DNA of 64,000 nucleotides from an uncultured Maribacter sp. (lineage in GTDB: Bacteria > Bacteroidota > Bacteroidia > Flavobacteriales > Flavobacteriaceae), in contig NZ_CANMDU010000002.1 of NCBI RefSeq assembly GCF_947496775.1, positions 124,001-188,000 of the forward strand, given 5' to 3'. Positions within the stretch are counted from its first letter, which is position 1; the number at the start of each line of letters is the position of its first letter. The notes under the pieces were generated by a model that ran no database searches, was not told the DNA's origin, and saw only the letters and a program-made list of their open reading frames with translations. The position numbers and the translations under genes are program-made. Below are positions 1 through 8,665 of the stretch, in pieces.

Positions 1-3000
1 GTAGTGTTTTAGATAACGAAGGGCTTCCTTTATTTGGAGCAAATATTGTGGCTGTGCATGGGCCTACAGGAACCAAATATGGTTCAATTAGTAATGAAGA
101 TGGTCGTTATAACTTACTGAACCTTAGAGTAGGTGGGCCTTATGAAGTTACTATTTCTTATGTAGGATTTCAAGAACATAAACAGAATGATATATATTTA
201 AGTTTAGGGAAAACTTTTAATTTAGATGTAAAATTGTCTAGTGCGGCTCAATCTTTAGATGAGGTTGTGGTTGTTTCTGATCGTAGTGGTACTTTTGGTA
301 GTGATCGTACCGGTGCAGAAACAAGTATTGGTCGTAGGGAATTAACACGACTACCTACTATTTCTCGTTCTGCTCAGGATTTTACAAGATTAGAGCCTAC
401 GGCAAGTGGAAATTCTTTTGGCGGTCGTAATGATCAGTATAATAATTTTTCTTTAGACGGCGCAATTTTTAATAATCCTTTTGGATTAGATTCTCCAACA
501 CCGGGAGGGCAAACAGGATCACAACCAATTTCTTTAGACGCTATTGAGCAAATACAAGTATCAACAGCTCCTTACGATGTTACACAATCTGGATTTACCG
601 GGGCATCTGTAAATGCAGTAACGAAGAGTGGTACAAATGAATTTCATGGTACTGTGTATGGTTTTACAAGAAGCGAAAGTTTGACTGGTGGTAAAATAAA
701 AGGAGAAGATGTTACCAAGCCGGATCTTAACCAAAGTCAATATGGTATTAGTATTGGTGGACCAATAGTAAAAGACAAATTATTTTTCTTTGCTAATTTT
801 GAAAAAGATGAAAGAGATGATTTAGGTTCTAATGGTTGGATTCCTAACACAGGATCTGGAGCAATCAATGAGACAAGAGTATTGGAAAGTGATTTGCAAG
901 CGGTACAGGCCGGCTTAGCTGGTTTAGGTTATGATACGGGCGCTTATGAAGGTTTTACGTACGCGTCTGAATCTACAAAAGGTATATTTAAATTAGATTG
1001 GAATATTAATGATAAGAATAGATTAGCAGTAATTTACAATTTTTTAAATGCTTCTCAAGAAAAACCTGCTCACCCAACCGCAATAACTGCACGAGGACCT
1101 AATTTTACAACCTTACAATTTCAAAATTCTGGATATCAGATTAATAACAAATTAAATTCTGTTCAACTAGAATTAAATTCTACTTTATCTGATGAAGTGA
1201 CTAATAAATTACAAGTAGGGTATACCCATTTTGATGATTTTAGAAACCCTCTATCTGCGCCGGCTCCGTCTATTAATATCACAAAGGATGGTATTAATTA
1301 TATTATTGCTGGTCATGAACCTTTTTCTGTTCACAATAGATTAGATCAAAAGGTTTTTCAGGTAACTAATAATATGAATATTTTTAAAGGAAATCATACC
1401 TATACGGTAGGTTTTTCTTTTGAAAAATTTCAATTTGATAATTCGTTTAACTTAACAAATTATGGGTTTGACTTATTTGGTAGTGTAGATATTGCAGATT
1501 TTGACGCTAATAGTTATGCAGGTGCTTTTTCAGGTGCTCAAGCAACCTTTGATGATAATAATAACTTTCCTGATGGAGAACCTGGAAAATGGTCTCTAGC
1601 AGAAACTAATGTAGGTCAACTTTCTTTCTACTTGCAAGATGAGTGGAGTGCTACGGATAACTTTAAGCTAACTTACGGCGTTCGTTTTGATAAACCTTTA
1701 TATTTTGATACTCAAGATAAGATTAGAGATAATATAGAGAGAAAAGGAACGTACCAAGCAGATAATCAATATTTTAATCCAAATACCGGAGAGCCTACAA
1801 CTATTGACTCGGAGCAATTACCAAGTAATGATTGGTTGATTTCGCCAAGAGTTGGTTTTAACTGGGACGTTAAAGGAGATAATACAACTCAATTACGCGG
1901 TGGTACAGGTGTTTTCACAGGGAAGCTTCCTTTTGTATGGTTAGGGAACCAAGTGCAAGGCGTGGATTTCTTCTTTTACCAAGCAGTTGACCCTGAATTT
2001 GAATGGCCGCAAGTATGGAGAACTAATATAGGTGTAGATCATGCTTTTGAGAATGGTTTAGTACTTACGGGTGATGTATCTTATACCAAGGATTTAAATG
2101 CTGCTCACGTACAAAACTGGGCATATAGCGACCCAACGGGAAATTTAAATGCCCCTGGAGATAACCGCCCAAGATACCAAGCAAGTGATATTTCTACAAA
2201 TGCTTTTGGTGGACCAACAAGTGCTTATGTTTTTACAAATTCTGACAAAGGAAGAATTTGGAATGCATCTTTAAAAGCACAGAAAAATTTTGATAACGGC
2301 TTATATGCTAGTTTAGCGTATAGCTATTTAAATGCTAAAGATATAAACTCAGTGGAAGCTGAAATAACTGGGGATGCTTTCGATTTTAATCCAAACCTTG
2401 GGGATGCTAATGCGGATGTGTTATCTTTTTCTAAGTATGGAGATACGCATCGTTTTATTGGTGTTGGTTCTAAGCAATTTGTTTATGGTACTAATGATAA
2501 ATGGGCAACAACTATTTCTACATTCTTTGAGTATGCTCAAGGAGGAAGATTTAATTATACCTACGCAGGGAATATAAATAATGATAGTTCTTTTCAGAAT
2601 AACGATTTATTATATATACCTACTGCTGCAGAAGTACAACAAATGCAATTTTCTGGAGCTGGGCAGGCAGAAGCTTTTGAATCTTATATTCAGCAAGATT
2701 CTTATTTAAGTGATAATAGAGGTTCTTATTCTGAGCGCTATGGCGCTCTAGCACCTTGGAGAGGAAAATGGGATATTAAAATTTTACAAGATTACAATTT
2801 TGATGTTGCAGGTAAGAAACATACTATTCAGCTAAGTTTTGATGTGTTGAACTTCGGGAACTTACTTAATTCTGACTGGGGAGTTATTCAACAACCAAAT
2901 AATTTAAACCCTTTAGAGGTTTCTGTAGACGCTACCACAAATATACCGACGTATACTTTTAATCCAGAGTTGACAGAAACTTTTGGATATGATGCTAGTT

Positions 3001-3047
3001 TATTGTCTAGATGGCAAGGACAATTTGGAGTTAGATACATTTTCTAG
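1..3047 (+). CDS. TonB-dependent receptor, Oar-like (5' end outside window)
   Basis: The reading frame is open from base 3, so the gene starts left of the window; the first in-window start-like codon (GTG at 48) is not its start. Bases 3-240 encode the end of a carboxypeptidase-regulatory-like domain (GT.YG....DGRYNL, VGFQEH). A plug-like region follows at about 330-640 (FSLDGAIFNNPFG, APYDVTQSGFTGASVNAVTKSGTNEFHGTVYGFTRS), then a long barrel ending LLSRWQGQFGVRYIF, with the terminal aromatic residue expected for outer-membrane insertion. This matches Oar-type outer-membrane TonB-dependent transporters of Bacteroidota. The substrate cannot be told from sequence. A terminator follows at 3075-3097. 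Confidence 0.93.
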   Translation, partial: SVLDNEGLPLFGANIVAVHGPTGTKYGSISNEDGRYNLLNLRVGGPYEVTISYVGFQEHKQNDIYLSLGKTFNLDVKLSSAAQSLDEVVVVSDRSGTFGSDRTGAETSIGRRELTRLPTISRSAQDFTRLEPTASGNSFGGRNDQYNNFSLDGAIFNNPFGLDSPTPGGQTGSQPISLDAIEQIQVSTAPYDVTQSGFTGASVNAVTKSGTNEFHGTVYGFTRSESLTGGKIKGEDVTKPDLNQSQYGISIGGPIVKDKLFFFANFEKDERDDLGSNGWIPNTGSGAINETRVLESDLQAVQAGLAGLGYDTGAYEGFTYASESTKGIFKLDWNINDKNRLAVIYNFLNASQEKPAHPTAITARGPNFTTLQFQNSGYQINNKLNSVQLELNSTLSDEVTNKLQVGYTHFDDFRNPLSAPAPSINITKDGINYIIAGHEPFSVHNRLDQKVFQVTNNMNIFKGNHTYTVGFSFEKFQFDNSFNLTNYGFDLFGSVDIADFDANSYAGAFSGAQATFDDNNNFPDGEPGKWSLAETNVGQLSFYLQDEWSATDNFKLTYGVRFDKPLYFDTQDKIRDNIERKGTYQADNQYFNPNTGEPTTIDSEQLPSNDWLISPRVGFNWDVKGDNTTQLRGGTGVFTGKLPFVWLGNQVQGVDFFFYQAVDPEFEWPQVWRTNIGVDHAFENGLVLTGDVSYTKDLNAAHVQNWAYSDPTGNLNAPGDNRPRYQASDISTNAFGGPTSAYVFTNSDKGRIWNASLKAQKNFDNGLYASLAYSYLNAKDINSVEAEITGDAFDFNPNLGDANADVLSFSKYGDTHRFIGVGSKQFVYGTNDKWATTISTFFEYAQGGRFNYTYAGNINNDSSFQNNDLLYIPTAAEVQQMQFSGAGQAEAFESYIQQDSYLSDNRGSYSERYGALAPWRGKWDIKILQDYNFDVAGKKHTIQLSFDVLNFGNLLNSDWGVIQQPNNLNPLEVSVDATTNIPTYTFNPELTETFGYDASLLSRWQGQFGVRYIF

Positions 3048-3074
3048 CTTTAAATACTTTATTTTACACTATAA

Positions 3075-3097
3075 AGGCCGTACTTATCGTACGGTCT
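3075..3097 (+). terminator. Rho-independent terminator after the Oar-like receptor
   Basis: AGGCCGTAC (3075-3083), loop TTATC, GTACGGTCT (3089-3097): nine pairs including one G-U, followed by a T-rich run. It ends the receptor transcript 28 bases after the stop. Confidence 0.85.
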
Positions 3098-3100
3098 TTT

Positions 3101-3108
3101 TATTTTTG
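3101..3108 (+). promoter_or_regulatory. Bacteroidota -7 promoter element for the DUF6495/hisS genes
   Basis: TATTTTTG is a perfect match to the TAnnTTTG -7 element of Bacteroidota sigma factor. It sits 21 bases before the TTG start at 3130 and directly after the preceding terminator. No clear TTTG -33 element is seen. Confidence 0.55.
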
Positions 3109-3129
3109 CAGAATTAAAAAGTAAATACA

Positions 3130-3600
3130 TTGAAATATACAAGACTTACTAAAGAACAATTAGAAGAGTTGCATCCAGAATTTATTAATTTTTTGGCAAC
3201 GCAATCTATAACAGGTGAGGAGTGGAAAGCACTTAAAGAAGATAACCCAGAGGTAGCAGAAGATGAAGTAGATGTTTTTAGCGATTTAGTTTGGGAAGGC
3301 GTTTTAACAAAAGTTACTCATTTAGAAAATATATCGGCGCAACAAATGCATTTGTTCTCTTTAGAAGAGAAAGAAATGAAATTAATATCTGTAAAGGTTA
3401 GGAACCCAGAAATTGATCTCACTACCCAACAAGGTTTTTCTTGGTTTAAAAAGAATTGGCAATCCGATTTTGTGGATTATCTAACAGCATCCAAGGCTTA
3501 TACAGAGGATAAAAACTTGGATAAATTTCAGTTAATACAACAAGGAGCTGTAATTACAAAAGGCGATTTGTATAATTGGTTCGATAAGATTATTCAATAA
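3130..3600 (+). CDS. DUF6495 family protein
   Basis: This is a 156-residue soluble protein without signal peptide or membrane segment, rich in acidic residues and tryptophan (EEWKALKEDNPEVAEDEVDVFSD, WFKKNWQ). I recognise it as the flavobacterial DUF6495 family from its N-terminus (MKYTRLTKEQLEELHPEF) and its place next to hisS; no function is known to me. The start is a TTG at 3130, supported by the -7 promoter motif just upstream and by family-like residues beginning there. The gene ends 69 bases before hisS and may be co-transcribed with it. Confidence 0.75.
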   Translation: MKYTRLTKEQLEELHPEFINFLATQSITGEEWKALKEDNPEVAEDEVDVFSDLVWEGVLTKVTHLENISAQQMHLFSLEEKEMKLISVKVRNPEIDLTTQQGFSWFKKNWQSDFVDYLTASKAYTEDKNLDKFQLIQQGAVITKGDLYNWFDKIIQ

Positions 3601-3669
3601 ATTCCTATTTGTTATCTTTCGTCAAATAAGAATAAAAATTTTATTAATTAGACTACTATAGAGCATTAT

Positions 3670-5046
3670 ATGGCACAGAAACCATCTATACCAAAAGGAA
3701 CAAGAGATTTTTCACCATCTGAAGTTGCAAAGCGCAACTTTATTTTTGATACGGTAAAAAAACATTTTAAAACTTTTGGTTTTCAACCCATAGAAACCCC
3801 ATCTTTTGAAAACTCAAACACCTTAATGGGTAAATATGGAGAGGAAGGAGATCGTCTTATATTTAAGATTTTAAATTCTGGCGATTTTATTAGTAAGGTA
3901 GATGATGTTACGTATAGTTCTAAAGAATCAAAATCGCTAACACCTAAGATATCCGAAAAAGCGTTGCGTTATGATTTAACGGTGCCTTTTGCTAGATATG
4001 TAGTAATGCATCAGAATGATATAGATTTTCCTTTTAAACGTTATCAGATTCAACCCGTTTGGAGGGCAGACCGTCCGCAAAAAGGTAGGTTTAGAGAGTT
4101 CTTTCAGTGTGACGCTGATGTGGTTGGAGCAAATTCTTTATTGCAAGAAGTAGAATTTATTCAATTATATGATGCTGTTTTTACAGAATTAGGTCTAAAT
4201 GGGGTAAACATTAAATTAAATAATAGAAAAATATTAGCAGGAATAGCAGAAGTTATCGGAGCTAAACATTTGCTTATAGATTTTACGGTAGCCTTAGATA
4301 AGTTAGATAAAATAGGGGAAGAAGGTGTTAAAAAAGAAATGCTTTCTAAAGGAATATCCGAAACTTCTATAGAAAAAGCAGCTCCATTGTTTACATTATC
4401 TGGTACAAATTTAGAGCAACTAGAGAGTTTAAGAGATTTATTAGCAAATTCTGAAGAAGGTACAAAAGGAGTAGAGGAACTTGTTTTTATAATAGAATCT
4501 ATCTCTGCATTAGGATTGCAATCAGCACAACTTTCCATTGATGTAACCTTGGCTCGTGGTCTTAACTATTATACCGGAGCTATTTTTGAAGTTGGCGCGC
4601 CAGAAGGTGTTAATATGGGTTCTATAGGTGGTGGAGGTCGTTATGATGACTTAACCGGAGTTTTTGGGTTAAAAGATGTTAGTGGTGTTGGAATTTCTTT
4701 TGGATTAGATCGCATCTATTTGGTGTTAGAAGAATTAAATCTTTTTCCAGAAGCCATAGATCAATCTTTAGATGTTTTAGCATTAAATTTTGGAGATAAA
4801 GAGGCTTTAGTAGCTTTAAAGTTGGTTACGGAACTAAGGAATTCTGGAGTTAAGGCAGATGTATATCCTTCTAAAGTAAAAATGCAAAAACAGTTTAAAT
4901 ACGCCAATAATAGAAAAGTTCCTTATGTAATTTTATTAGGGGATACCGAATTGGAAAATAAATCTTTTGTAGTTAAAAATATGAAAGCCGGAACACAAGA
5001 AACTTATAGTATAAATGCAGTTTCTGATTTTGTGGCTATATTATAA
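3670..5046 (+). CDS. hisS: Histidine--tRNA ligase
   Basis: Cytoplasmic enzyme that charges tRNA-His with histidine using ATP. At 458 residues it is the normal length. The class II core is visible: GTRDFSP near the N-terminus, motif 2 around residues 134-150 (RPQKGRFREFFQCDAD), the histidine-specific LARGLNYYTGAIFEV around 294-308, motif 3 GGGGRYDDL...GVGISFGLDR, and a C-terminal anticodon-binding domain (VYPSKVKMQKQFKYANNRKVPYVILLG). The stop overlaps the tail of the convergent Nudix gene by six bases (5041-5046), so the two genes share their ends with no terminator between them. Confidence 0.97.
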   Translation: MAQKPSIPKGTRDFSPSEVAKRNFIFDTVKKHFKTFGFQPIETPSFENSNTLMGKYGEEGDRLIFKILNSGDFISKVDDVTYSSKESKSLTPKISEKALRYDLTVPFARYVVMHQNDIDFPFKRYQIQPVWRADRPQKGRFREFFQCDADVVGANSLLQEVEFIQLYDAVFTELGLNGVNIKLNNRKILAGIAEVIGAKHLLIDFTVALDKLDKIGEEGVKKEMLSKGISETSIEKAAPLFTLSGTNLEQLESLRDLLANSEEGTKGVEELVFIIESISALGLQSAQLSIDVTLARGLNYYTGAIFEVGAPEGVNMGSIGGGGRYDDLTGVFGLKDVSGVGISFGLDRIYLVLEELNLFPEAIDQSLDVLALNFGDKEALVALKLVTELRNSGVKADVYPSKVKMQKQFKYANNRKVPYVILLGDTELENKSFVVKNMKAGTQETYSINAVSDFVAIL

Positions 5047-5589
5047 TCTATTTTGAATGGCTTTAGTTACTGTTTCGTAATATAGTTCGTCGTGCGGAAC
5101 ATATTTCTTTGATAATACACTCTTAGTTAAAGCTTTGTTTAGATTATCTAATAAAATGAAATCTAGTGCTTCAACTTCGCTTTCTTGTTTGGTGAGTTGT
5201 TCTATAGGAACTTTTAGTTCACAAAGAAATGTATGATGAAATTCACAGTCTATAAGTGTATCATTATGTTTTTGGATGGATTTAAAAACACCTATTTTCT
5301 GTAATTCCTGTGCAGAAATCTGTAAGCCTATTTCTTCTTCTATTTCTCTAAGAGCAGAAACTTCTATAGATTCTCCGGCTCCAATATGACCAGCAACAGA
5401 AACATCCCAAAGTAGGGGAAAGGTAGCTTTGTTTTTTCCTCTTTGTTGTATTAGTATTTCTCCATTTTGAGTATAAAACCAAATATGGACCGTTTGGTGA
5501 AAAAGCCCTTCTTTATGGGCAACAGACTTCATTGCTGTTTTTCCGGTTAATTTACCTTCGGAATCTAGTATATCAATTAATTCATCCAT
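5041..5589 (-). CDS. Nudix hydrolase
   Basis: This 182-residue protein carries a complete Nudix box at residues 67-89: G67, E73, then REIEEEIGL (GX5EX7REUXEEXGU). Nudix proteins hydrolyse nucleoside-diphosphate-linked compounds with a divalent metal held by the box glutamates. The N-terminus (DELIDILDSEGKLTGKTAMKSVAHKEGLFHQTVHIW) is like the YfcD/isopentenyl-diphosphate-isomerase-type Nudix branch, but the substrate cannot be assigned. The gene is convergent with hisS (six-base overlap) and lies downstream of the M42 peptidase, from which it is separated by a terminator. Confidence 0.9.
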   Translation of the reverse strand: MDELIDILDSEGKLTGKTAMKSVAHKEGLFHQTVHIWFYTQNGEILIQQRGKNKATFPLLWDVSVAGHIGAGESIEVSALREIEEEIGLQISAQELQKIGVFKSIQKHNDTLIDCEFHHTFLCELKVPIEQLTKQESEVEALDFILLDNLNKALTKSVLSKKYVPHDELYYETVTKAIQNRL

Positions 5590-5606
5590 TTAATATATAA
5601 ATAAAA

Positions 5607-5630
5607 AATCCCTCCAATAAAGGAGGGATT
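5607..5630 (-). terminator. Rho-independent terminator after the M42 peptidase gene
   Basis: AATCCCTCC (5607-5615), loop of six, GGAGGGATT (5622-5630). The A run on the left (5603-5608) gives the U tract in the minus-strand transcript. It lies just upstream of the Nudix start on the same strand. Confidence 0.85.
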
Positions 5631-5631
5631 A

Positions 5632-5675
5632 AAGTTTTACTCGATAATCGAGGTTTAAAAGCTCCTAAGCTTGCC
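5632..5675 (-). repeat. Extragenic repeat copy A (CTCGATTATCGAG element)
   Basis: On the minus strand, between the M42 peptidase stop (5687) and its terminator, lies a 28-base stretch (5632-5659). It matches 42226-42253 with a single mismatch and contains the near-palindrome CTCGATTATCGAG. A second shared block, GGCAAGCT (5668-5675), lies 8 bases before it on that strand. The block flanking it forms CTAAG/CTTAG arms. In both copies the element follows the stop codon of the upstream gene in the same orientation. Confidence 0.7.
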
Positions 5676-5686
5676 TTAGAAGATAG

Positions 5687-6775
5687 TTAATCAAAATAAC
5701 TAAAAGTTTCTCCTTCTTTTATAGTTAATAATGTTTCGTATATAAGTTTTATTACATTCTCTACATCATCTTGGTGTACAGTTTCTACCGTGGTATGCAT
5801 GTAACGTAATGGTAATGAAATTAAAGCAGAAGCTACACCACCATTACTGTATGCAAAAGCATCAGTGTCTGTTCCAGTGGATCTAGAGGCTGCCATTCTT
5901 TGGAAAGGAATTTTCTTCTCTTCGGCTGTTTCTATAATACGCTCTCTTAACTTGTTTTGTACAGCGGGAGCATAAGAAATAACTGGTCCTGCTCCAATTT
6001 CGGTATGTCCTTGTGTTACTTTTTTGATCATAGGGGTGGTGGTATCATGGCATACATCTGTTACAATAGCAACATCTGGTTTTATTGTATGGGTAATCAT
6101 TTCTGCGCCACGTAACCCTATTTCCTCTTGTACGGCATTGGTTATATATAGGCCAAAAGGTAACTTTTGTTTGTTTTCATGTAAAAGACGAGCAACTTCC
6201 GCAATCATAAAACCACCAGCTCTATTATCTATAGCTCTACAAACGAATTTATTTTTATTTAAAATTTGAAATTCATCCGGATAGGTAATTACACACCCAA
6301 CATGAACTCCCATTTTTTCTACTTCTTCTTTGGTGGTTGCGCCAACATCTACCGTAATGTTTTCAATTTTTGGCGGCTCTTCTTTAGCTCTATTTCTTGT
6401 GTGTATTGCAGGCCAGCCAAAAATACCTTTTACAAATCCTTTTTTTGTGTGAATATTTACCCATTTAGAAGGAGCAATTTGGTGATCACTACCACCATTA
6501 CGAATTACATGAATAAGGCCGTTATCTGTGATATAATTCACATACCAAGAAATCTCGTCGGAATGCCCTTCGATAACTACCTTGTATTTAGCATCTGGAT
6601 TTATTACACCAACTGCGGTTCCGTAGGTATCCGTGATAAATGTATCTACATACGGTTTTAAGTATTCCATCCATATTTTTTGCCCTTCCCACTCATAACC
6701 AGTTGGAGCGGCGTTGTTTAAATATTTTTCAAAAAAATCTAATGATTTTTTAGTAAGTATTTTCTTTGAAGCCAT
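5687..6775 (-). CDS. M42 family metallopeptidase (aminopeptidase)
   Basis: Predicted cytosolic dizinc aminopeptidase of family M42 (glutamyl/deblocking aminopeptidase group), 362 residues from the ATG at 6775. I prefer this start (MASKKIL) to an ATG 21 bases upstream. Metal and catalytic residues are in place: H71 and D73 (EGHSDEIS), D183 (AIDNRAGG), the catalytic glutamate pair E217/E218 (VQEEIGLRGA), D240 (TDVCHD) and H327 (RYMHTTVE). It is divergent from the DUF4294 gene. Confidence 0.93.
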   Translation of the reverse strand: MASKKILTKKSLDFFEKYLNNAAPTGYEWEGQKIWMEYLKPYVDTFITDTYGTAVGVINPDAKYKVVIEGHSDEISWYVNYITDNGLIHVIRNGGSDHQIAPSKWVNIHTKKGFVKGIFGWPAIHTRNRAKEEPPKIENITVDVGATTKEEVEKMGVHVGCVITYPDEFQILNKNKFVCRAIDNRAGGFMIAEVARLLHENKQKLPFGLYITNAVQEEIGLRGAEMITHTIKPDVAIVTDVCHDTTTPMIKKVTQGHTEIGAGPVISYAPAVQNKLRERIIETAEEKKIPFQRMAASRSTGTDTDAFAYSNGGVASALISLPLRYMHTTVETVHQDDVENVIKLIYETLLTIKEGETFSYFD

Positions 6776-6845
6776 AAACTTTTGTTTTATATACAAACTT
6801 AATAATATTAGGTAATTTTTAGTAATAAGAAACAGTTTTTATCGT

Positions 6846-6853
6846 TAATTTTG
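6846..6853 (+). promoter_or_regulatory. -7 promoter element for the DUF4294 gene
   Basis: TAATTTTG matches TAnnTTTG exactly, 27 bases before the ATG at 6880 in the divergent M42/DUF4294 gap. The -33 element is not clear. Confidence 0.5.
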
Positions 6854-6879
6854 GCAAGGCTTTTGCTTTATTAAGAAAG

Positions 6880-7563
6880 ATGAAAAAGATAATCTTATTT
6901 TTTATTGTAGTAAATATTACTATTGTTGTTTCCGGTCAAATAGAGGAACAACAGTTAGATTCTATTGGGGAAACTCTTATTAAAGTAGAAGGAGATTCCG
7001 TTTTTCAGAGTTCTATTGCATTACATGAAGCTTATGTTTTTGGGAAATTAAAGTTTGATAATTACGATGCGAAACTTAAATATTATATTTTAAGAAGAAA
7101 AACACTTAAAGTGTATCCTTATGCAAAGTTGGCAGCAGAACGCTTGGTGGAGTTAAACGATACTCTTGCTACCATAAAGAGAAAAGGGAAACGTAAAAAA
7201 TATACTAAAAAAGTTCAAAAATATATTGAAGAAGAGTTTTCTGAAAAACTTAAAAAGTTAACAAGAACCGAAGGGCAAATTCTAGTGAAACTTGTGCACA
7301 GACAAACCGGAAATACAAGTTTTGATTTAGTGAAAGAGCTTCGTAGTGGATGGCGAGCCTTTTGGTACAATACTACAGCAGGTTTTTTTAATATTAGTAT
7401 TAAAGCAGAGTACGACCCAAAAAATGTACATGAAGATTATCTTATTGAAGATATTTTACAACGGGCGTTTGCTTCTGGGAAATTAGATAGGCAAGAATCT
7501 GTTTTAGATTATGAGTACGGTGCTTTAATTAACAAATGGAAACCTTCTTCTAAGAAAAAATAA
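6880..7563 (+). CDS. DUF4294 domain protein, exported
   Basis: This 227-residue protein starts with a hydrophobic signal peptide (MKKIILFFIVVNITIVVSGQ, cleavage after about residue 19). The mature part carries a conserved-looking block YYILRRKTLKVYPYAKLAAERLVELND followed by a very basic helix (KRKGKRKKYTKKVQKYIEEEF). I recognise it as DUF4294, a Bacteroidota family of unknown function found next to M42 peptidase genes. It should act in the periplasm or outer envelope. Its TAA abuts the TAA of the convergent DUF6095 gene (TAATTA at 7561-7566). Confidence 0.8.
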   Translation: MKKIILFFIVVNITIVVSGQIEEQQLDSIGETLIKVEGDSVFQSSIALHEAYVFGKLKFDNYDAKLKYYILRRKTLKVYPYAKLAAERLVELNDTLATIKRKGKRKKYTKKVQKYIEEEFSEKLKKLTRTEGQILVKLVHRQTGNTSFDLVKELRSGWRAFWYNTTAGFFNISIKAEYDPKNVHEDYLIEDILQRAFASGKLDRQESVLDYEYGALINKWKPSSKKK

Positions 7564-7803
7564 TTACGATTTTGGTTTTTGACCAAACAAACTATCAATT
7601 ATTATTTTAATGCTGTAAAAGCACATAGCAATAGCTCCTATGGCTAGAGCGAACCCAACAATAAGTACTGGCCAGAAAAAAGGATGTCCTTCATTTTTAA
7701 AAGCTTGGTATAGAGCAAATGGAGCCGCAAACATAAGCGTAAAGGTAATTCCCATATACTTAATGCCTTTCATCATTAATTCTTTATCTGTTCTCCTTTG
7801 CAT
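7564..7803 (-). CDS. DUF6095 family small membrane protein
   Basis: A 79-residue inner-membrane protein with two hydrophobic segments (about residues 15-32, GITFTLMFAAPFALYQAF, and 43-70, FFWPVLIVGFALAIGAIAMCFYSIKIIIDSLF) joined by a short polar loop, and a short charged N-terminus (MQRRTDKELMMKGIKYM). This matches the flavobacterial DUF6095 family, whose function is unknown. It lies 12 bases downstream of the DUF4249 gene on the same strand, so it may be the last gene of the TonB receptor/DUF4249 transcript. Confidence 0.72.
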   Translation of the reverse strand: MQRRTDKELMMKGIKYMGITFTLMFAAPFALYQAFKNEGHPFFWPVLIVGFALAIGAIAMCFYSIKIIIDSLFGQKPKS

Positions 7804-7815
7804 TTTTTATGTTTG

Positions 7816-8661
7816 TTACTCAATAGTTAAAGAGGAGCTATATGTTTGGCATACAGCAAAATAACCTAAAGCAAAATTATTAGTATTTTCTGTAGTATCC
7901 AAGCTTCCATTATTATTGGTGTTAATAATATTTCCTTTTACCGTAGCCACAGGAGTCTGAAAAGGTCCTTGTGCTCCACCACTTTGAATTATTAACAGAT
8001 TCATATAATTAAAAAAATCTTCATTTACCCCAAGAATACTTACGTTTACATGCATTCCTGCTTTTACATCGTCATTATAAAAGTAAGAGAATTTAAAAGG
8101 TTGCCCTTGGTAAAATTCGTCTTCCGAAACTAGGTATTCATTAAAATCAAAATCAAATAAATAAAAATCATCTCTATTGTCTTCATCTACAAAGGTTAGT
8201 ATTATTTCTGTCTCATTACCCTCAAATAAGGTACCATTTCCTTGTTCTAGATTGGTTATTGGAACAGCAGGAACGTAAGAAGTATTTGCTGTGTAGGTTT
8301 GGTTATTGTATTTTATGGATAATTGTAATCTGCCTTCAGTGAAAAAAGTAGTTCTTTTTATGGCTTCGTATACTCCTGGTTCTATTAAAGTAAAAATAAT
8401 TTGATTAGGATTAGTCGTAGTATTTTGTTGGTCTAAATTGGTAATAGTCATTTCTGATACTTTTATAGGAGTATTTTCCTTAAAAAAAGAACTTGTCTCA
8501 CTAACTTTAATTATTGCCTTGGTAATAGGTTCTTCTTCATTAATTCTTAGTAATGCATCTACGGATAATCTAGGAGCTTCAGATGGAGTTTCTACTTCTA
8601 TAACATCTTCGCAAGAAACTAAGAAACTAAAAATTACAATATATAGTAAGTAATGTCTCAT
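7816..8661 (-). CDS. DUF4249 lipoprotein, partner of the TonB-dependent receptor
   Basis: This 281-residue protein has a lipoprotein signal (LLYIVIFSFLVSC, lipidated Cys at about residue 17) followed by acidic residues (CEDVIEVE), which is compatible with surface export but not proof of it. The rest looks beta-rich (YEAIKRTTFFTEGRLQLSIKYNNQTYTANTSYVPAVPI). DUF4249 proteins are coded next to TonB-dependent receptors in Bacteroidota. Here the receptor gene ends only 4 bases upstream on the same strand, so the two probably form one outer-membrane uptake unit, by analogy with SusC/SusD. That functional analogy is inference. Confidence 0.85.
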   Translation of the reverse strand: MRHYLLYIVIFSFLVSCEDVIEVETPSEAPRLSVDALLRINEEEPITKAIIKVSETSSFFKENTPIKVSEMTITNLDQQNTTTNPNQIIFTLIEPGVYEAIKRTTFFTEGRLQLSIKYNNQTYTANTSYVPAVPITNLEQGNGTLFEGNETEIILTFVDEDNRDDFYLFDFDFNEYLVSEDEFYQGQPFKFSYFYNDDVKAGMHVNVSILGVNEDFFNYMNLLIIQSGGAQGPFQTPVATVKGNIINTNNNGSLDTTENTNNFALGYFAVCQTYSSSLTIE

Positions 8662-8665
8662 GTCT

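Noticed and set aside
6266-6661. 131-residue open frame antisense to the M42 peptidase gene
   Set aside because: It is fully within the peptidase gene, whose metal ligands are complete. The composition is that of a shadow frame.
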